Assembly (NCBI GenBank): GCA_018873245.2
Contig: JAEMBT020000001.1
Location: forward strand, 3,410,001-3,474,000
Source: Archegozetes longisetosus
Lineage: Eukaryota > Arthropoda > Arachnida > Sarcoptiformes > Trhypochthoniidae
Reading direction: 5' to 3'
DNA: 64,000 nucleotides
The notes beneath the pieces are model-generated. The model was not told the origin of the DNA, ran no database searches, and saw nothing but the letters and a program-made list of their open reading frames with translations. Made by a program: the position numbers and the translations under genes. Below, one piece after another: positions 10,894 through 23,283 of this stretch; within the stretch, counting starts at the first letter, position 1, and every line of letters starts with the position of its first letter.

Positions 10894-12542
10894 ATGGTAT
10901 TTAAATTTAAATGACTTAAAGTACGACAAATATGTTTTGATTTTTCTTCTGATAATTGACTGATCATTAGGAACCCTATGAAGACGATGACAAGTTTGTC
11001 CTCGGATCCTTCCCTAAAGGCTTTGGTTATCCCGAAGACGATAACGATATTCACGGTAATGATGTTAACGACAGGGCGATCACTGGAGAACTGAAGCCAA
11101 GAATACTTATTATGGGTTTAAGACGGTATTCAACTACCATTCTTGCCATCAATCTATTCATTAATTATTTCTTTTCTCTTATCACAGGAGTGGTAAATCT
11201 TCGATCCAAAAGGTTGTTTTCCATAAGATGTCACCGAATGAAACGCTATTTCTTGAGAGCACTAATAAGATAGTTAAAGATGGTATTAATTGTCCATTCA
11301 CTTCAATTATTTGTTTATATTTTACTTATATTTTACTTAACACATCTTCAGATATAAGCAACAGTTCATTCGTTTCATTCACTATATGGGACTTTCCCGG
11401 ACAGATCGACTTCTTTGACCCCACTTTTGATTCAGAGAATATCTTCGGCGGATGTGGTGCTCTTGTCTTTGTAATTGACGCTCAGGTAATGCAAATGTTA
11501 TGTCGTTATCTCTTAATAGAAATAGATTTGATGTCAAGTAAGCTAATTGTTTTATTGTAGTCTATAAAATAATAGTTTTTATAGGTTTGAAAAATTGCTC
11601 TCATTTTTAAAGTGTGCTCAATAGTTGACAATAGAATTAATTAAAAACATTAATTAAATATTTACTTAAAGGATGACTATATGGAAGCGCTATCAAAACT
11701 TCATCACACTGTGAAGAGAGCACATCAGGTCAACCCTGACATTAAGTTCGAAGTCTTCATTCACAAAGTGGACGGTCTGTCAGATGATCACAAGATTGAT
11801 GCACAGCGAGATATACATCAACGTGCCAATGAAGACCTTATGGATAGCGGAGACGAGAACATACTTTTGAGTTTTTATTTAACCTCTATTTACGATCATT
11901 CGATATTTGAAGCTTTTTCAAAAGTAGTCCAAAAGCTGATTCCACAACTGCCAACTCTGGAGAATTTACTGAATATTTTCATAACAGTAATAATTGAGTA
12001 TAGACTGAGTTTGATTAGTTTGATAAGAGAGTTTGTTATTTTGATAGAATTCTGGTATTGAAAAAGCTTTTCTGTTTGATGTGGTCAGTAAGATCTATAT
12101 CGCGACAGACTACTCACCTGTGGATATGCAGTCATACGAATTGTGTTGCGATATGATAGATGTGGTCATAGATATCTCATGCATATATGGGTAAGTGATC
12201 GACTGATAAATGAAGAGCAATTAAAGTAATTGAATGTTAATAATTAGTGTTAAAGACGATGGCGAGGGAAGTACATTTGACAGCAGTTCTTCGAGCACAA
12301 TCAAACTGAATTCAGGAACAGTCTTATATCTAAGAGAAGTGAATAAATTTTTAGCCCTTGTCTGTATCCTTAGAGAAGACAATTTTGATAAGCAGGGACT
12401 AATCGATTATAATTTCCAGTGCTTCAGACAAGCCATTCAAGAAGTTTTTGAAATTAAGTTTAATAAACATAAACCTCAACAAATCATTAATAATTCTCTC
12501 GATTCCACTCATAGTAATGGTTATACCGATCAAATTCATTAA
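10894..12542 (+). CDS. RagC-D: Ras-related GTP-binding protein C/D (Rag GTPase)
   Basis: RagC/D pairs with RagA/B on the lysosome and recruits mTORC1 when amino acids are plentiful. Exons 10971-11125, 11188-11282, 11352-11485, 11672-11986, 12048-12190 and 12248-12542 join in frame. Upstream of GAACCC the frame closes at the acceptor TAG, so a 5' exon is needed; an ATG followed directly by GTATTT at 10894-10896 fits in phase and would give 379 residues, close to the family's 385-400. That one-codon exon is inference. Visible motifs: P-loop [27 protein letters not shown]3 [15 protein letters not shown]4 [11 protein letters not shown], then the C-terminal roadblock-type region from [20 protein letters not shown] through [16 protein letters not shown]. 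An AATAAA lies near 12726. Confidence 0.93.
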
Positions 12543-12834
12543 CTCTTCCTATTTTTCGATTTGCATTAATCTTGAGTTGTTTTATTCCTAATTAATATAA
12601 CTTTGAAATTCATAAATCATTTAAGCAATTTTCAATTCTTTTTCAAATGTTATAATTCTCTGTAAAGTGTGGTTAATCTAATTGTTCAGATAGTTATTAA
12701 TCTGAGTCATAAATAGAAAATTATAAATAAAATTTATTTTCTCTTAATATATTTACTCGAATTTATCTTCAATTGGAGTCAAACCAAAGTCTTGTCTTCA
12801 AAACAAACGAAGGACATGATCCTATTTTATAATA

Positions 12835-13234
12835 CAGTCTGTCCCCGATTTTTGCAGCCAGTTAAAGACAAATTTTGATTTTAGTAATTGATTTTCTAAG
12901 CATTGGCTGTTTCTATCAGGTCCATAATTTTAGAGTTCTGATTATGACAACAATGGTTCTGATATTAAACGTCCGAACTCACCAATAGATTTGAGTCTAT
13001 CTAAATCTGTGATTTCCTCGATTATGACAAATTCAGATTCAAGACTAAAAATTTGCTAATTTCAATCTTTTTGATAATTTGATCTTAATTAAAAAACAAT
13101 AATTTAATAAATTAGCTGAAATTTATAGAAAAATAGCTGATATTAAGGACTAAAAGTCTTAAAGGTTGATTATAAATATTTGTTACACTCGGATTTCATA
13201 ACATCGACAAATTGTCAAAATCAGGGTCAGACTG
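12835..13234. mobile_element. TA-flanked miniature element with pogo/Tc1-type ends (400 bases)
   Basis: The left end is CAGTCTGTCCCCGATTTT and the reverse complement of the right end is CAGTCTGACCCTGATTTT, each flanked by TA (12833-12834 and 13235-13236). TA duplication and CAGT ends are the mark of the Tc1/mariner/pogo superfamily. No coding frame inside, so it is non-autonomous. Confidence 0.72.
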
Positions 13235-13236
13235 TA

Positions 13237-15240
13237 GTTATCTCCAAATAATTATCTTGTTTTTTGTTAAGCATTATTCCTTTACATTATCTTAATCTCT
13301 TTCACACAGAAGTTGAGTTTTTCATATCTTTAAGTAAAAAGTCTTAAGTACTTGACCACAAAATTTTTCACTTATGCAAATTGACGGCAAATCTGTTTCA
13401 GTTTTTCAAATCAACTTAAAATTTAATCTTAAAGTGAAATCAGTTTTTCAGTCGAGTACAGAATCATAATTAGAAGCGTTTGGATGAAAATAGAGATTGA
13501 GTGGAACTAAATTTAAAATTAGTGGCGCCGTTACTGATAAAAATGTTATCAAGTTATGTAAATGTAATGCTCGAGTTGAATTTAAGTAAGTTTCAAGCTA
13601 TCTTAGATTTTAAGTTATTTTAGTATATCTCAACTATTTCTTGCTTAGACTCTCGTTTCGACACTTCTTTACCAAACTTAATCGTTAGAACCAGAAAAAA
13701 GACTCCGATTTATATGCATTTTTGCATAACAGAGTTCATATATGAAAATATTTAGGTTTTTTATTGAAAGCAATCTATTGAACGGGTTTTAGTTGAGTTG
13801 AAATCTTTTGTGAAAATGGAATCATGCAAAATTGACTCAGTTATCTTAACTAAATTTTCGGAGCCTACTGATAACACTCCTGGATTCTCATATCGTGAGA
13901 CCAAATGATACGATTGAAGTCTTAAGACTAGACACAATTGACTCGATTTTCTTAATTGTTAGCTACTGTTGATTAGGGTATGGATGAGCTGATTAAATGG
14001 ATTGATCGGAAGTTTTCCATCAGGTAATAGTTCAATAGTGTGCCAAAAATAAAACAATCGCAATCTGTGTAAATCTAATCAAATTCATGTAATTGAGGTT
14101 TGGGTTGAGCATCGCTTATCATTTACTATACACGATTGCCATTAATTATGTAAATATAAGCTAGTCTAAAATATCAGAATTACTCACAACTAATTAGATG
14201 GTTAATAGAAAGTATGTGACATTTATTTGTGAGTATGTTTTCAAGTATTATGTTTTCAATGAGAAGATATAGAAAGTTATAAAAGGAGTCGATGTGACCC
14301 AAAAAGATTTAAGAATTAGTGCCTCGTACACATTTATGCTGATATGCGCGGCAAAACATAATACACTTCTTATCAAAGTAATTATAGCAAATGTACTTTT
14401 GTTACTCTGATTTTCTCATAAATATTCCTTAACATGAACTTTTTTCAGTTACATAACTATTTTGATTAGTTATTATTGAAATCTTTTGGAAAACATGATT
14501 CTCAGCCAATACGAACGCCAATTGGTGGGTAACTAACTTAAGAAGAGCCTCAGTTTGTTGATTGGTCTTTGTTCTAGTAATCGATATATTGTGGCAGCTA
14601 ATCACCCAAAACCTTGGATTAGGTTTTCGTTCTAATTATTCTTTGCTCTTTGGACTAACTTAAACATCAAAACACTTTTAAACTTATTAACAGTAGCTCT
14701 AAATCTTCTAAATTTCACTTAATTTGCTTCAACTCAAATGCTTTGTAATCTTCGAACCCCTCTTCTGTTTGGTTTTCAACGTTTATCAATTATTAACTTG
14801 ACTGTAATCTAGACCAAAAAAGCCAATTATTAGAATTAGCATTTGTAAGAATAAGCATAATTTTTCTTATCTTAAGCCACTGCCATTAACTTTGATCCGC
14901 TTGGAGTCCTTATGTCAAAAATGAAAGTTCCTATCCATAAAGATTGCTTCAAAAAGTCCTATATCATTATTAGGACTAATCTTGGCATTTTCTGAATAAT
15001 TTTTTGAATAATAAATCCTCAGTTTTGTCCTAAAATCATTTTATTTAGAAATTCTTAACATGAATATAATGTTTAATAAATTTAAGTATAGTTTAGGTGA
15101 ACAATGCGATAAATGATTTCAATATTGTTTAGTTATGTAAAAATTTACAAATAAAGCTCTGAATTTAATATAAATTATAATGAAATAATCAAAACGATTA
15201 TATATATGTTCATCAAAGTATATACAGTTGTTGACAGCCT
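13237..15240. other. Intergenic, no gene seen
   Basis: AT-rich DNA. I found no open frame with coding character and no recognisable RNA gene. Confidence 0.5.
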
Positions 15241-15787
15241 TCAGCTCCAACACGGGTCACATTTCTCTACTTTATTCACCGAATCGTTCAACTGCTCGAT
15301 TGCAAACTTCTTAACAAAGTTCGCAGTCGCATCGCTTTCCACCAACGATTTGGCCATTTTATGAACACTTTCGAAATGCTTCTTAATGTCTTTGAGATGT
15401 GTGAGAACGAGATCAATGTGTTCAATTCGCTCATTGAGGCGATGTCTGATTGATTCAGCCTTATTGTTAGACTTGTCATAATCGGATTCTATGGCATCTT
15501 TCTCGGTGTCGGCCACAATTTCGTAGATGAGGTTATCCATTTCATCACGTTTTGGTCGTTGTTTTTTCACAAACTTAATCAGTTGTGATTCATATAATTT
15601 CTTATTGATGTCTTTTAGTTGGCTTATTTGATTTCCAGTCTCTTCTCCTCTCAACACATATGCCAAACCTGAACAGATTGATTTATATTACTAACTTTCA
15701 TGCTCAATTTTCACCTAATTTCAGACATCACTTACCGTTTGAAAGTGATAGTATGATGAATAAACTCGAAATAACAATTGGTTTCAT
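15241..15787 (-). CDS. Secreted alpha-helical protein of unknown function
   Basis: Two exons, 15787-15736 and 15668-15241, joined in phase 1 by a 67-base intron (GTAAGT; TTCAG), encode 159 residues. Residues 1-20 form a signal peptide (MKPIVISSLFIILSLSNGLA). The mature part is rich in Lys, Glu, Asp, Leu and Ile with heptad-like spacing (for instance RLNERIEHIDLVLTHLKDIK), so it should be mainly helical, perhaps a helical bundle. It ends with the only two cysteines, KCDPCWS. Length and composition recall small helical secreted proteins of mites such as the group 5/21 allergens, but I cannot align it to them and do not claim homology. Confidence 0.62.
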
Positions 15788-16344
15788 TTTGCAAAAGATT
15801 TAAACAGACTCTAAGTAGACTCTGAGTAGATTATTAGCAGAATTTTAGTAGAATTTGAGCAAACTTTCTAAATAGAAACTTAAAGAAGTTTGAAATAAAA
15901 CTTATAATAAAGTTAAATAAAGTCGAAGTAACGACTTAGAAGTCTTATAAATAGAGCTTTGATTTGAAATCCTTCAACACTCGATCAGAAGTGGATCCAA
16001 ACTAATCAAATCATTGCTCTTTAGTAGTGTTTATATACTCTGACAGCATAAATAGTATACCAATCGTTATCTATAGAGGATAAAAATTCGTCGCCTAACG
16101 AACATTTCTTATTTTGTTTTGGCATCGATTTCACAATTGGAACAATTTGTCGCCATAATTAATAAGTAAGTCTTAGTAAATGGTTTTGATTAAGTAGTGG
16201 AATGGATGGCACGTTAGATACCTTTAGACTCTCAGAGAGCAGTGGCACCGATGACCTAACTTAATATAGATTAACTAAGGCTTATAAGTACTGATTACCA
16301 CTATGTTATGATATATAGACTTCCATTTCAAGTGCCTTCATATG

Positions 16345-16345
<1 letters not shown>
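15788..16345. other. Upstream flank of the secreted helical protein gene
   Basis: The stretch at 15800-15960 is made of loosely repeated gactcTnAGTAGA-like phrases (ctaagtagactctgagtaga). No gene seen. Confidence 0.35.

Positions 16346-16397
<52 letters not shown>
16346..16397. repeat. (CT)n microsatellite, about 26 units
   Basis: Uninterrupted CT dinucleotide run, followed by an irregular pyrimidine tract to about 16430. The Leu/Ser frame across it is an artefact of the repeat. Confidence 0.95.
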
Positions 16398-16402
<5 letters not shown>

Positions 16403-18419
16403 CTTTCTTTCTCTTTCTCTCTTCTTTCATATCAATTTTTCTAATATTTTTTCTAATATTTTATAATTTTTTCCACTACTTCTACTGGTTCTTTAGGATT
16501 TGTTTTTATGGTATTTGTTATCGATTATTCTTTTGTGCTCTAAATTTTCCTCGAATTATCAAATAATGACATATATGAGAGTTGAGTTGAGAATTATTTT
16601 GTCAGCAAAACGAATAACAAATCTAAAAGTTATACAAATCTATGATTTTGTTTAGATGTTAACACTTCAAATTAATACATGTTTATTGGAAAGTATCACT
16701 TTTGCCCTTGTTTTAGTCACGTAAAACATTTAGATTATTCCATTCATACAATCACTACCATCTTCATATTCCAGACTTTCATTCTTATTTAATTGACCTA
16801 AACAATTATTCCATGAGCCAATTTTCTGTCTAACTTTTATTCCAGACATTCAGACCCTCCAAAAACAAATAGAAAACTATTGAACACAGAAAGAACTAGA
16901 AAGAGTTAGATTATTCGAGAGCTATGTGTCTTATCTAAGAGAAAGTGGTTCGATTATAACAGAATCTGATGAAATGCAGGTTGCAATCAGGTAGTGACTT
17001 ATTAGGTGAATGTTTGGGAGACAGCATGTATCTTATGGCAAAATCTGGTAAGATCTGCTTAGAGGAAACTCTTGTTGAGCTACTGTAAACAGGAATTAAA
17101 TAAATATTTACTAGTGATAGTAAAATCTTCATCAAATAAATAATTGATATAAACAAACGGTCATTATCTGTGTTATCTGTTTTTCCTCGTGATCATTAAG
17201 CCTTGGATTTTTAAATAATGCTTCCATTTTATAACATTAGGACATAAACAGAATTCAATTTGTTAGAGCTATACTTAGCTTTATGTGAAAGAGGTTCACA
17301 GATTTGGTCTACGCTAAAGCCAGGAGGGACCGAGGGTGCACAGCCACCCTCAGCTCTAGTCCCTAGTTAATTTGACGTACAAAGCGTATATTTTTGAACA
17401 AGTTTTGTTAACTTGTTGCAATAGTCGCTACAGAATTAATCAAAATAGATTATAATTGAAGATTAAAACTATTGCACAATATGTTTTAATCCGAAAGTGT
17501 GTCTTTAATCAAAATCAATATGTATATGTATGTGTGTACCTCTACTGAAAGTTTTCTGGCTTTGCCACTGGTTTTGATTGTGATTGATTTAAATAAAAAT
17601 TTTTGTAAATAGACGAAAATGTGAAACTTTTAGAGACGATAAACATGGAGTAACAAAGATTCGAAGAAAACAAATTCATATGAGTAGTTGTAATGCAGAG
17701 ACTCTTAAGTGAGACTTTTATGATATTTAATTCATAAAGAGAGAAGCGTTTTGTGAATCTTATAGAAACGTTATTTACTACTAAATTGATAGATAATATC
17801 ATTAATAAAATGTTTTTACTACACATCAACACAAAGTACTATTTGATTAGAATTATCTGAAATTACGTTATAATTGACATTTAAGTTGAATAATGGTCGA
17901 AGTTCTGTAGTTTCGTTGAGCAAATTCCAACACGTGTAGGCACTCATTTCATTGAGAATAACTTCAGATGTACTTTAAGGCATCGGTAATGATTAGCCTA
18001 TCGACTGATCCTAAACTTAAAATAATTTCTCAATTGAATGGCTCAGTTTATTGATTACATATTTAATAAGTTTCTCAGTAATTATTTGTTTATTTATTGG
18101 AAGTTACAAAACACAATCGATTTGCAATGCATTGCACTTCGTTGTTAACCGATAAATAACTGACTACACAAAAATCAAGTTTTGTTGGTTAGCAATTAAT
18201 CTTCGATTGAGTTAAAAATATTCTACAATCAAATAACAAATACTGATAATCAACTCTTTCAATTTATGGCTTAATCTAAGTTGAAAATTCTTCAGAAATG
18301 TTTCTATTGAGTGACACTTATCTGTACAATAAAATTGATAATAAAGAACCTCACATGAAATCAATTATTTTTATCTTAATTGAGTAAATTGCAAGTTTAG
18401 CACTATTTGTATATGCTTT
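16398..18419. other. Gene-poor stretch
   Basis: No credible gene. A minus-strand open frame (17826-17542) begins with a hydrophobic stretch but its composition is AT-driven and it has no splice support or motif. A small imperfect hairpin (GGGACCGAGGGTG against CACCCTC and AGTCCC) lies at 17326-17364. Confidence 0.4.
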
Positions 18420-18575
18420 AAAACTTTGGATCTGATTGTTAAAATTAGATTTTAGATTTTCTCTCATATTGAATGTTCTATAAATCTAATATTTTCAATA
18501 CTATGGTTTGATGGAAAGCACGCCATCACAAAACAAAACATAAGTTTGCTATCATCAATTATTAAGTCTTAAGTG
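18420..18575. mobile_element. Miniature element, family 1, truncated copy
   Basis: Right half of the family seen at 5199-5434 and 57856-58077: it shares the interior phrase TGATGGAAAGCACGCCATCA and the terminal TTGCTATCATCAATTATTAA. The opposite end was not found. Confidence 0.5.
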
Positions 18576-19321
18576 TATACTAACTAAAGTCGCAAAATAA
18601 TAGTTTAATGTTAGATTGGTTTTAAAGGTTGTTTAAATGATTGAATCTATCGATGAGTTTATCTTAAGTAAACAAATCTTCAAATTAATAAATAAATGTT
18701 GGAACAAATTGGTTATTCAATAATACTTAAATACTTACAACCAAATCAGTTTCATTAAGTGTCTGAGTAGTGAAGGACTTGATTAAGTGACAGTTCAACT
18801 AAGTTAACATCGAGTAAGTAAATAAACTTTCTTTTCGTCTTTTCCTCAATCAAATCCAAAGTTATCTTTGTTTCTATGCAAATCCCACTTATTTGGACTT
18901 TACGGGACTTTTGTTAGTAAATACTTTCAGAAAGATAACTAAATGCCAGATTTGGTGACAATTCACTCGATGGAAGCTATTATTTAAGTCTCATTCTTCT
19001 CTCTGTCATTCAGATGAAAAAAGTTTCGTTTGCTTTCATATTGTTGCCGATCGCGCTGTCATAAGTACTCAACTGATTGTACGATAGGTCAGAACCGATT
19101 GTATGATAGACCAGGCCAGCGCAATCTGCAATCACATAACAAGTAAAGGGAACTGAAGATAAAAATAAACTTTTAGAGTATTAAACTATTCTGTATGATA
19201 AATAGATCAAAACAACTTCTCAAACTTGGAAAATATTTTGGCTACATGTTTTTTTGTGTATACAATAAGTTTATATTTCAAGTATTTCAACTAATACGGA
19301 GTAGACTTACCGAGCTACTTA

Positions 19322-19350
19322 TCGGGCTCGGATCGGGCTCGGATCGGGCC
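19322..19350. repeat. GC-rich 11-base tandem repeat
   Basis: Two and a half copies of TCGGGCTCGGA, a strong local rise in GC content in AT-rich surroundings. No coding role seen. Confidence 0.6.
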
Positions 19351-20315
19351 GGAGGTTTTGGACTCGATGTTCAAGTCTAATACAGAGTTTTCAGTCTGAG
19401 TCAATCAACCATAAATTGTTTGAAAAGAAGTTAATCAGTAATGCTTGATTTATTTAGAAAAGCTCTTTAGGTAATACTCTTTATGTTCTACACAGCTTAA
19501 CCTTAACATGACTTAAACGTATGTGTGATTTGCATCAATAAAGGTAAGGATAAACGAAAAAAGCAAATCTACAAATGACAGCCACCAAAAAATCCTGACT
19601 TTATAAGTATCACAGCACTTGTTTGAGTATAATAGTTGAAGGCCTTAATAATCCTATCATCAAATGTTCGTTCCAGTCAATTCCGCATTCTTTATCTTAA
19701 CTGCATAGAAGTTCTGCAATTTATTTAACTCTCATAAGACGTTTTTTAGCAAATCATTTCCTGTTTACTGGAGTAAAATTCCACTCCAATACAAGAAAAC
19801 TTTCTCTTCAGTTCGACAATCTTTTCTCCGAAAGCTCAACAATTTCTATTTTGCCAATTAACCATTGTCAACATTTGTCGTCTTATTTTCGACTGTTAGT
19901 TTTTAGTCAAGTCAATAAAGATTTGAATTCATTTCTGATAAGTACAAGTTTAAGGTTTTTCTAGACTTATATAAAATTGACTTAAAAGTAGATATAACTG
20001 AAATATTGTATGTAACTAAGTATTAGATTTGAAATTATCATTGTTTGTAAGAAGTTATATTTAATAATCATGTCTACCCCAAGTTTTGTTATTTAATTCA
20101 AATTTAATGTAATAGAAACCAAAGCTGTAACTACATAAGGGCTGAAGGGGTCCGACTGGTAGCTAGACTTTGTCGAAGGACTCAAAATCAGAGTTCTTAT
20201 AAAGAAAATGTTAAAATTAAGCTCAAGTTGAAATTGACTGAATGGCAAACTTATAAATGCTATTAACAATAGAATGATTTGGTTTGAGCCATCATATTTT
20301 TCTTGTTATGGCACT

Positions 20316-20478
20316 CATATATGAGAAAAGCTTGTAGATGACCAGCTTCTGCACACCTTTGAGAACGCGTAGTGTTGATAGTTTCTTATATAATATGTTA
20401 TTTTATAAATAGCAAATGAGTATTATGAGATCTAAAGGCGTGCAGAAGCTGGACATCTACAAGCCTTTCTCATAATAG
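20316..20478. mobile_element. Hairpin-type miniature element (about 160 bases)
   Basis: Left arm GAGAAAAGCTTGTAGATGAC, continuing CAGCTTCTGCACACCTTT, pairs with a right arm whose reverse complement reads GAGAAAGGCTTGTAGATGTC, continuing CAGCTTCTGCACGCCTTT. Arms of about 40 bases differ at only a few positions and enclose about 70 AT-rich bases, so the transcript would fold into a long hairpin. No coding frame. Confidence 0.75.
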
Positions 20479-20740
20479 AAGCAACTGAAATGTTTTTTAC
20501 AGTTTGTAAGTTGTTTGCTATGGTGTCATACTTAATAAAATGACGCTATTGTGGGAAGAGTGTTTAGAGATTAATTGAGAAAAACGTAACTATAATGCTG
20601 AAAGATAAGCAAGTAAACTCAAGTAACCATGTATGTATACATGAAAAAGCAATTTTAGAGCAACATTCAAGTATATGTCTATGCTCTCGATGCACTATAA
20701 AAGTCCTTCAAGTTTGGTCCACATTTGAAATACCTACTGG

Positions 20741-20935
20741 TTTGGAAAGAAATTAATGCCCGCTATTAACAGAATTTTAAATATATTAAAATTAAAGACT
20801 TTAATATTTAATTAAATAAGAGTTGAATAGTACCTTTCCACATAAGAAGTACAAATTTAATTTTTTATTAATTATTTGGGGAGCGAGAACGTTCAAAACT
20901 GTGATGTAAATAGCGAGCATTAATTTCTTTCCAAA
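20741..20935. mobile_element. Miniature inverted-repeat element (195 bases)
   Basis: Inverted ends of about 31 bases: the left begins TTTGGAAAGAAATTAATGCC and the reverse complement of the right begins TTTGGAAAGAAATTAATGCT; both continue CGCTATT(A/T)ACA. Only two or so mismatches, so it is fairly young. A tandem decamer follows directly. Confidence 0.75.
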
Positions 20936-20940
20936 CTAAT

Positions 20941-20970
20941 ATTACCGTTTATTACCGTTTATTACCGTCT
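20941..20970. repeat. Tandem decamer, 3 copies
   Basis: Three copies of ATTACCGTTT (the last ends TCT), adjoining the miniature element on its left. Confidence 0.85.
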
Positions 20971-23283
20971 ATTCGAGGGTAACAATTGTTTTGTAGTATT
21001 AAAGTCTGTAGAAAACCCCCTAAGTGCAAAGCTGGCTCTTAAAACTTTAAATTGGCTTATTTTTCTTACAATAAATGATTCATCAAATGATTTAAACATA
21101 AATCATAGGCTCCATTTAGAACCATTATCATATAAACTGATTTGATTGGGAACTTATCGAGTTCTTCATCTGATATTTGATTAAATTTGCACTCATTTGT
21201 CAAAAGTCTTTTGCTGGTAAACGATTGTCACCTAATGAGCAAAATTCTAACTAAAGTGTTACTTAGCGATTCAATTCAATATTGTTTCTTAAATAATCTC
21301 TTAGACGGTATTACTTGTCAATTAGATATGACTTCTGATAAAAGCCATAGAAATCTTGCGTAAGATTATGATTGAATGTTCAGTTTTATTATGAAGTTTA
21401 GACCAGTCAAATACAGTGTTGCTCTTAGGATAGCGTTCATACAAAAAATACACTCACAACTTTCAAATGATTCCAATACTAATCAATATTTCTAATAAAT
21501 CATTTCAATCTAAATTTCTCGAAATGTTGATAAGAATGACTCCACTTTTTAAGCTTAATATTGCGCTTAATCATTGCACGCATTGCTAGCATATGATTCA
21601 CTTTTGCTCCTCATTAAAAATTGACATAAATTATATAGTCGATGGATTTCTAATCACGCATAGCAACCAGGACTGATCAGTTTTTATGCCAACATTTCTA
21701 TCAGATAGTAGTAATTCATATAATATCAGATTAAGTTTCTGATAATTTTAGGCAAGAAAATGGAATCACAACTAGAAATTAAGTTGAAAACCACGCTCAC
21801 CAAAGAGCGTGATATAACAACGATGCGTTTTTCGTAGCTATGCATCACTGTCCCTGTCGCTGTACTGTCTTTTACTGTACTTTAAATACAGTTGAATCAA
21901 TCATTTAATGAGTAGTGTATGAACGCCTATTAATGAGCAATAGTGCAGTAAATATGTGAGAATAAATGACTGATTAAATACTCATTAATTACTGATTAAT
22001 TACTGATAGAGAGCTAAAAACATTGAGTATGTGATATCAGGGAAATAAGCTTTTGAAAGTTCAATCGAAGCCAAAACTTTGTAATTTTCAATACGAATAA
22101 ATCAGTTAATAACTAATACGTAAGAAATGACTAACAAAAAAGCATTTTATCACTTAATTATCAGCTATATAGGATGAATTCATTTGAAACTGTGCAATCT
22201 TGAAATTATGCAATCAAATAGAAGTTAATTATTGATAGAGGACAAGTTTATTTGGCTTAAGTTAGTTCACGTTTTAAGTTGAAATTGAATCTTTAAAATG
22301 TTAACTTTTTTCATTTATTCCGACATAATTGTACATAATTACAACAAACACGAATATATGAGAATGTAAAATAGAAATATCAGTTAAATAGGTATTCAAA
22401 AACGTGAATTTACTCAAGTTTGTAAATTTTCAACTTGAACCTTTTGTAAACTTACCGTTATGTGCTTCTGAATATCGAATTTAAAACTTTTAAAAAATGA
22501 ACATATCAAAATTAAAATAAAACAAAATTTGCATTTCATTCTAGTTTTCGTAATCAGGAAAGATTGTATGAGCTCTCAAATTAATCCTAATGTTTTCAAT
22601 AATTGTTTCGTCAAATTGTTAAACTATCGTTAAATTAAAGTATAGACTCTGAAAGTTTTTGACAATACTCAGATTATCTCTTATGATGAAAAGTGAATGT
22701 TTAGAAACAAAGAATGTCCTCAAAACATCTAAAACTACAAAATTAATTGAATTATTTATATAAAAATCAGTGCTTGTCAAAAAGTTTCAGAAGTTCAATT
22801 CTAAGAGACGGACAAACATTTTCAAGGTTTATGATATGTTAAAGATTAGTGAATCGAAAAATGAGAGCTATTTTTATTGAAAGTTTCAAAATAAATCATT
22901 CATAATGGGTTTTGGGAGGACTTATACCTGAATTTCCATTAATTCTGGGAAATTTTCTTTTGCAAAAACAGTTACCGATTTGAGATTGGGGCTTAAAAGT
23001 CATTGAGTCCTATCTCTAAAGCTATTTAAGTCACAGATAGCACTGACCCACGAACACAGCTTTGTTTCAGATTTAAAAATATTTATTAAACTAATAATTC
23101 ATGACATACATCTTTGAACGTTTTGAGCCTCATATCTGATTACGTCAACAGCCCTCAAAACTGTCTGAAAGTTTGGGTGTGTTTTACGTATAATGATTAA
23201 GACTAATGACAGTGGATTAAGATTTTCCATTTTTGATCAAATGATGCGTCAATTCTTTGTTTAAATATTCTAATTATTGTTGT
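20971..23283. other. Intergenic, no gene seen
   Basis: AT-rich DNA on the 3' side of the GILT gene. Fragments near 21655 and 21835 (GCATAGCAAC, GTAGCTATGCATC) resemble ends of other dispersed repeats but no complete element could be drawn. Confidence 0.45.

Noticed and set aside
16342..16566. Plus-strand open frame beginning with a long Leu/Ser run
   Set aside because: The frame is created by the (CT)n microsatellite and a pyrimidine tract; no motif or splice support.
16935..17156. Minus-strand 73-residue frame with an internal acceptor-like TTTACAG
   Set aside because: Could be a terminal exon, but no upstream exon joins in frame and no family is recognisable.
17326..17364. Small GC-rich hairpin
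   Set aside because: Arms are short and interrupted by a six-base insertion; no terminator or RNA context in a eukaryotic intergenic region.
17542..17832. Minus-strand 96-residue frame with a hydrophobic start
   Set aside because: Looks like a signal peptide at first, but the rest is AT-driven with no domain, no intron support and no nearby gene; not convincing as a gene.
20130..20200. tRNA-Leu/Ser-like phrase (GACTCAAAATCAGAGTTC)
   Set aside because: The stem is suggestive but the D-arm, T-arm and acceptor do not pair; not called.
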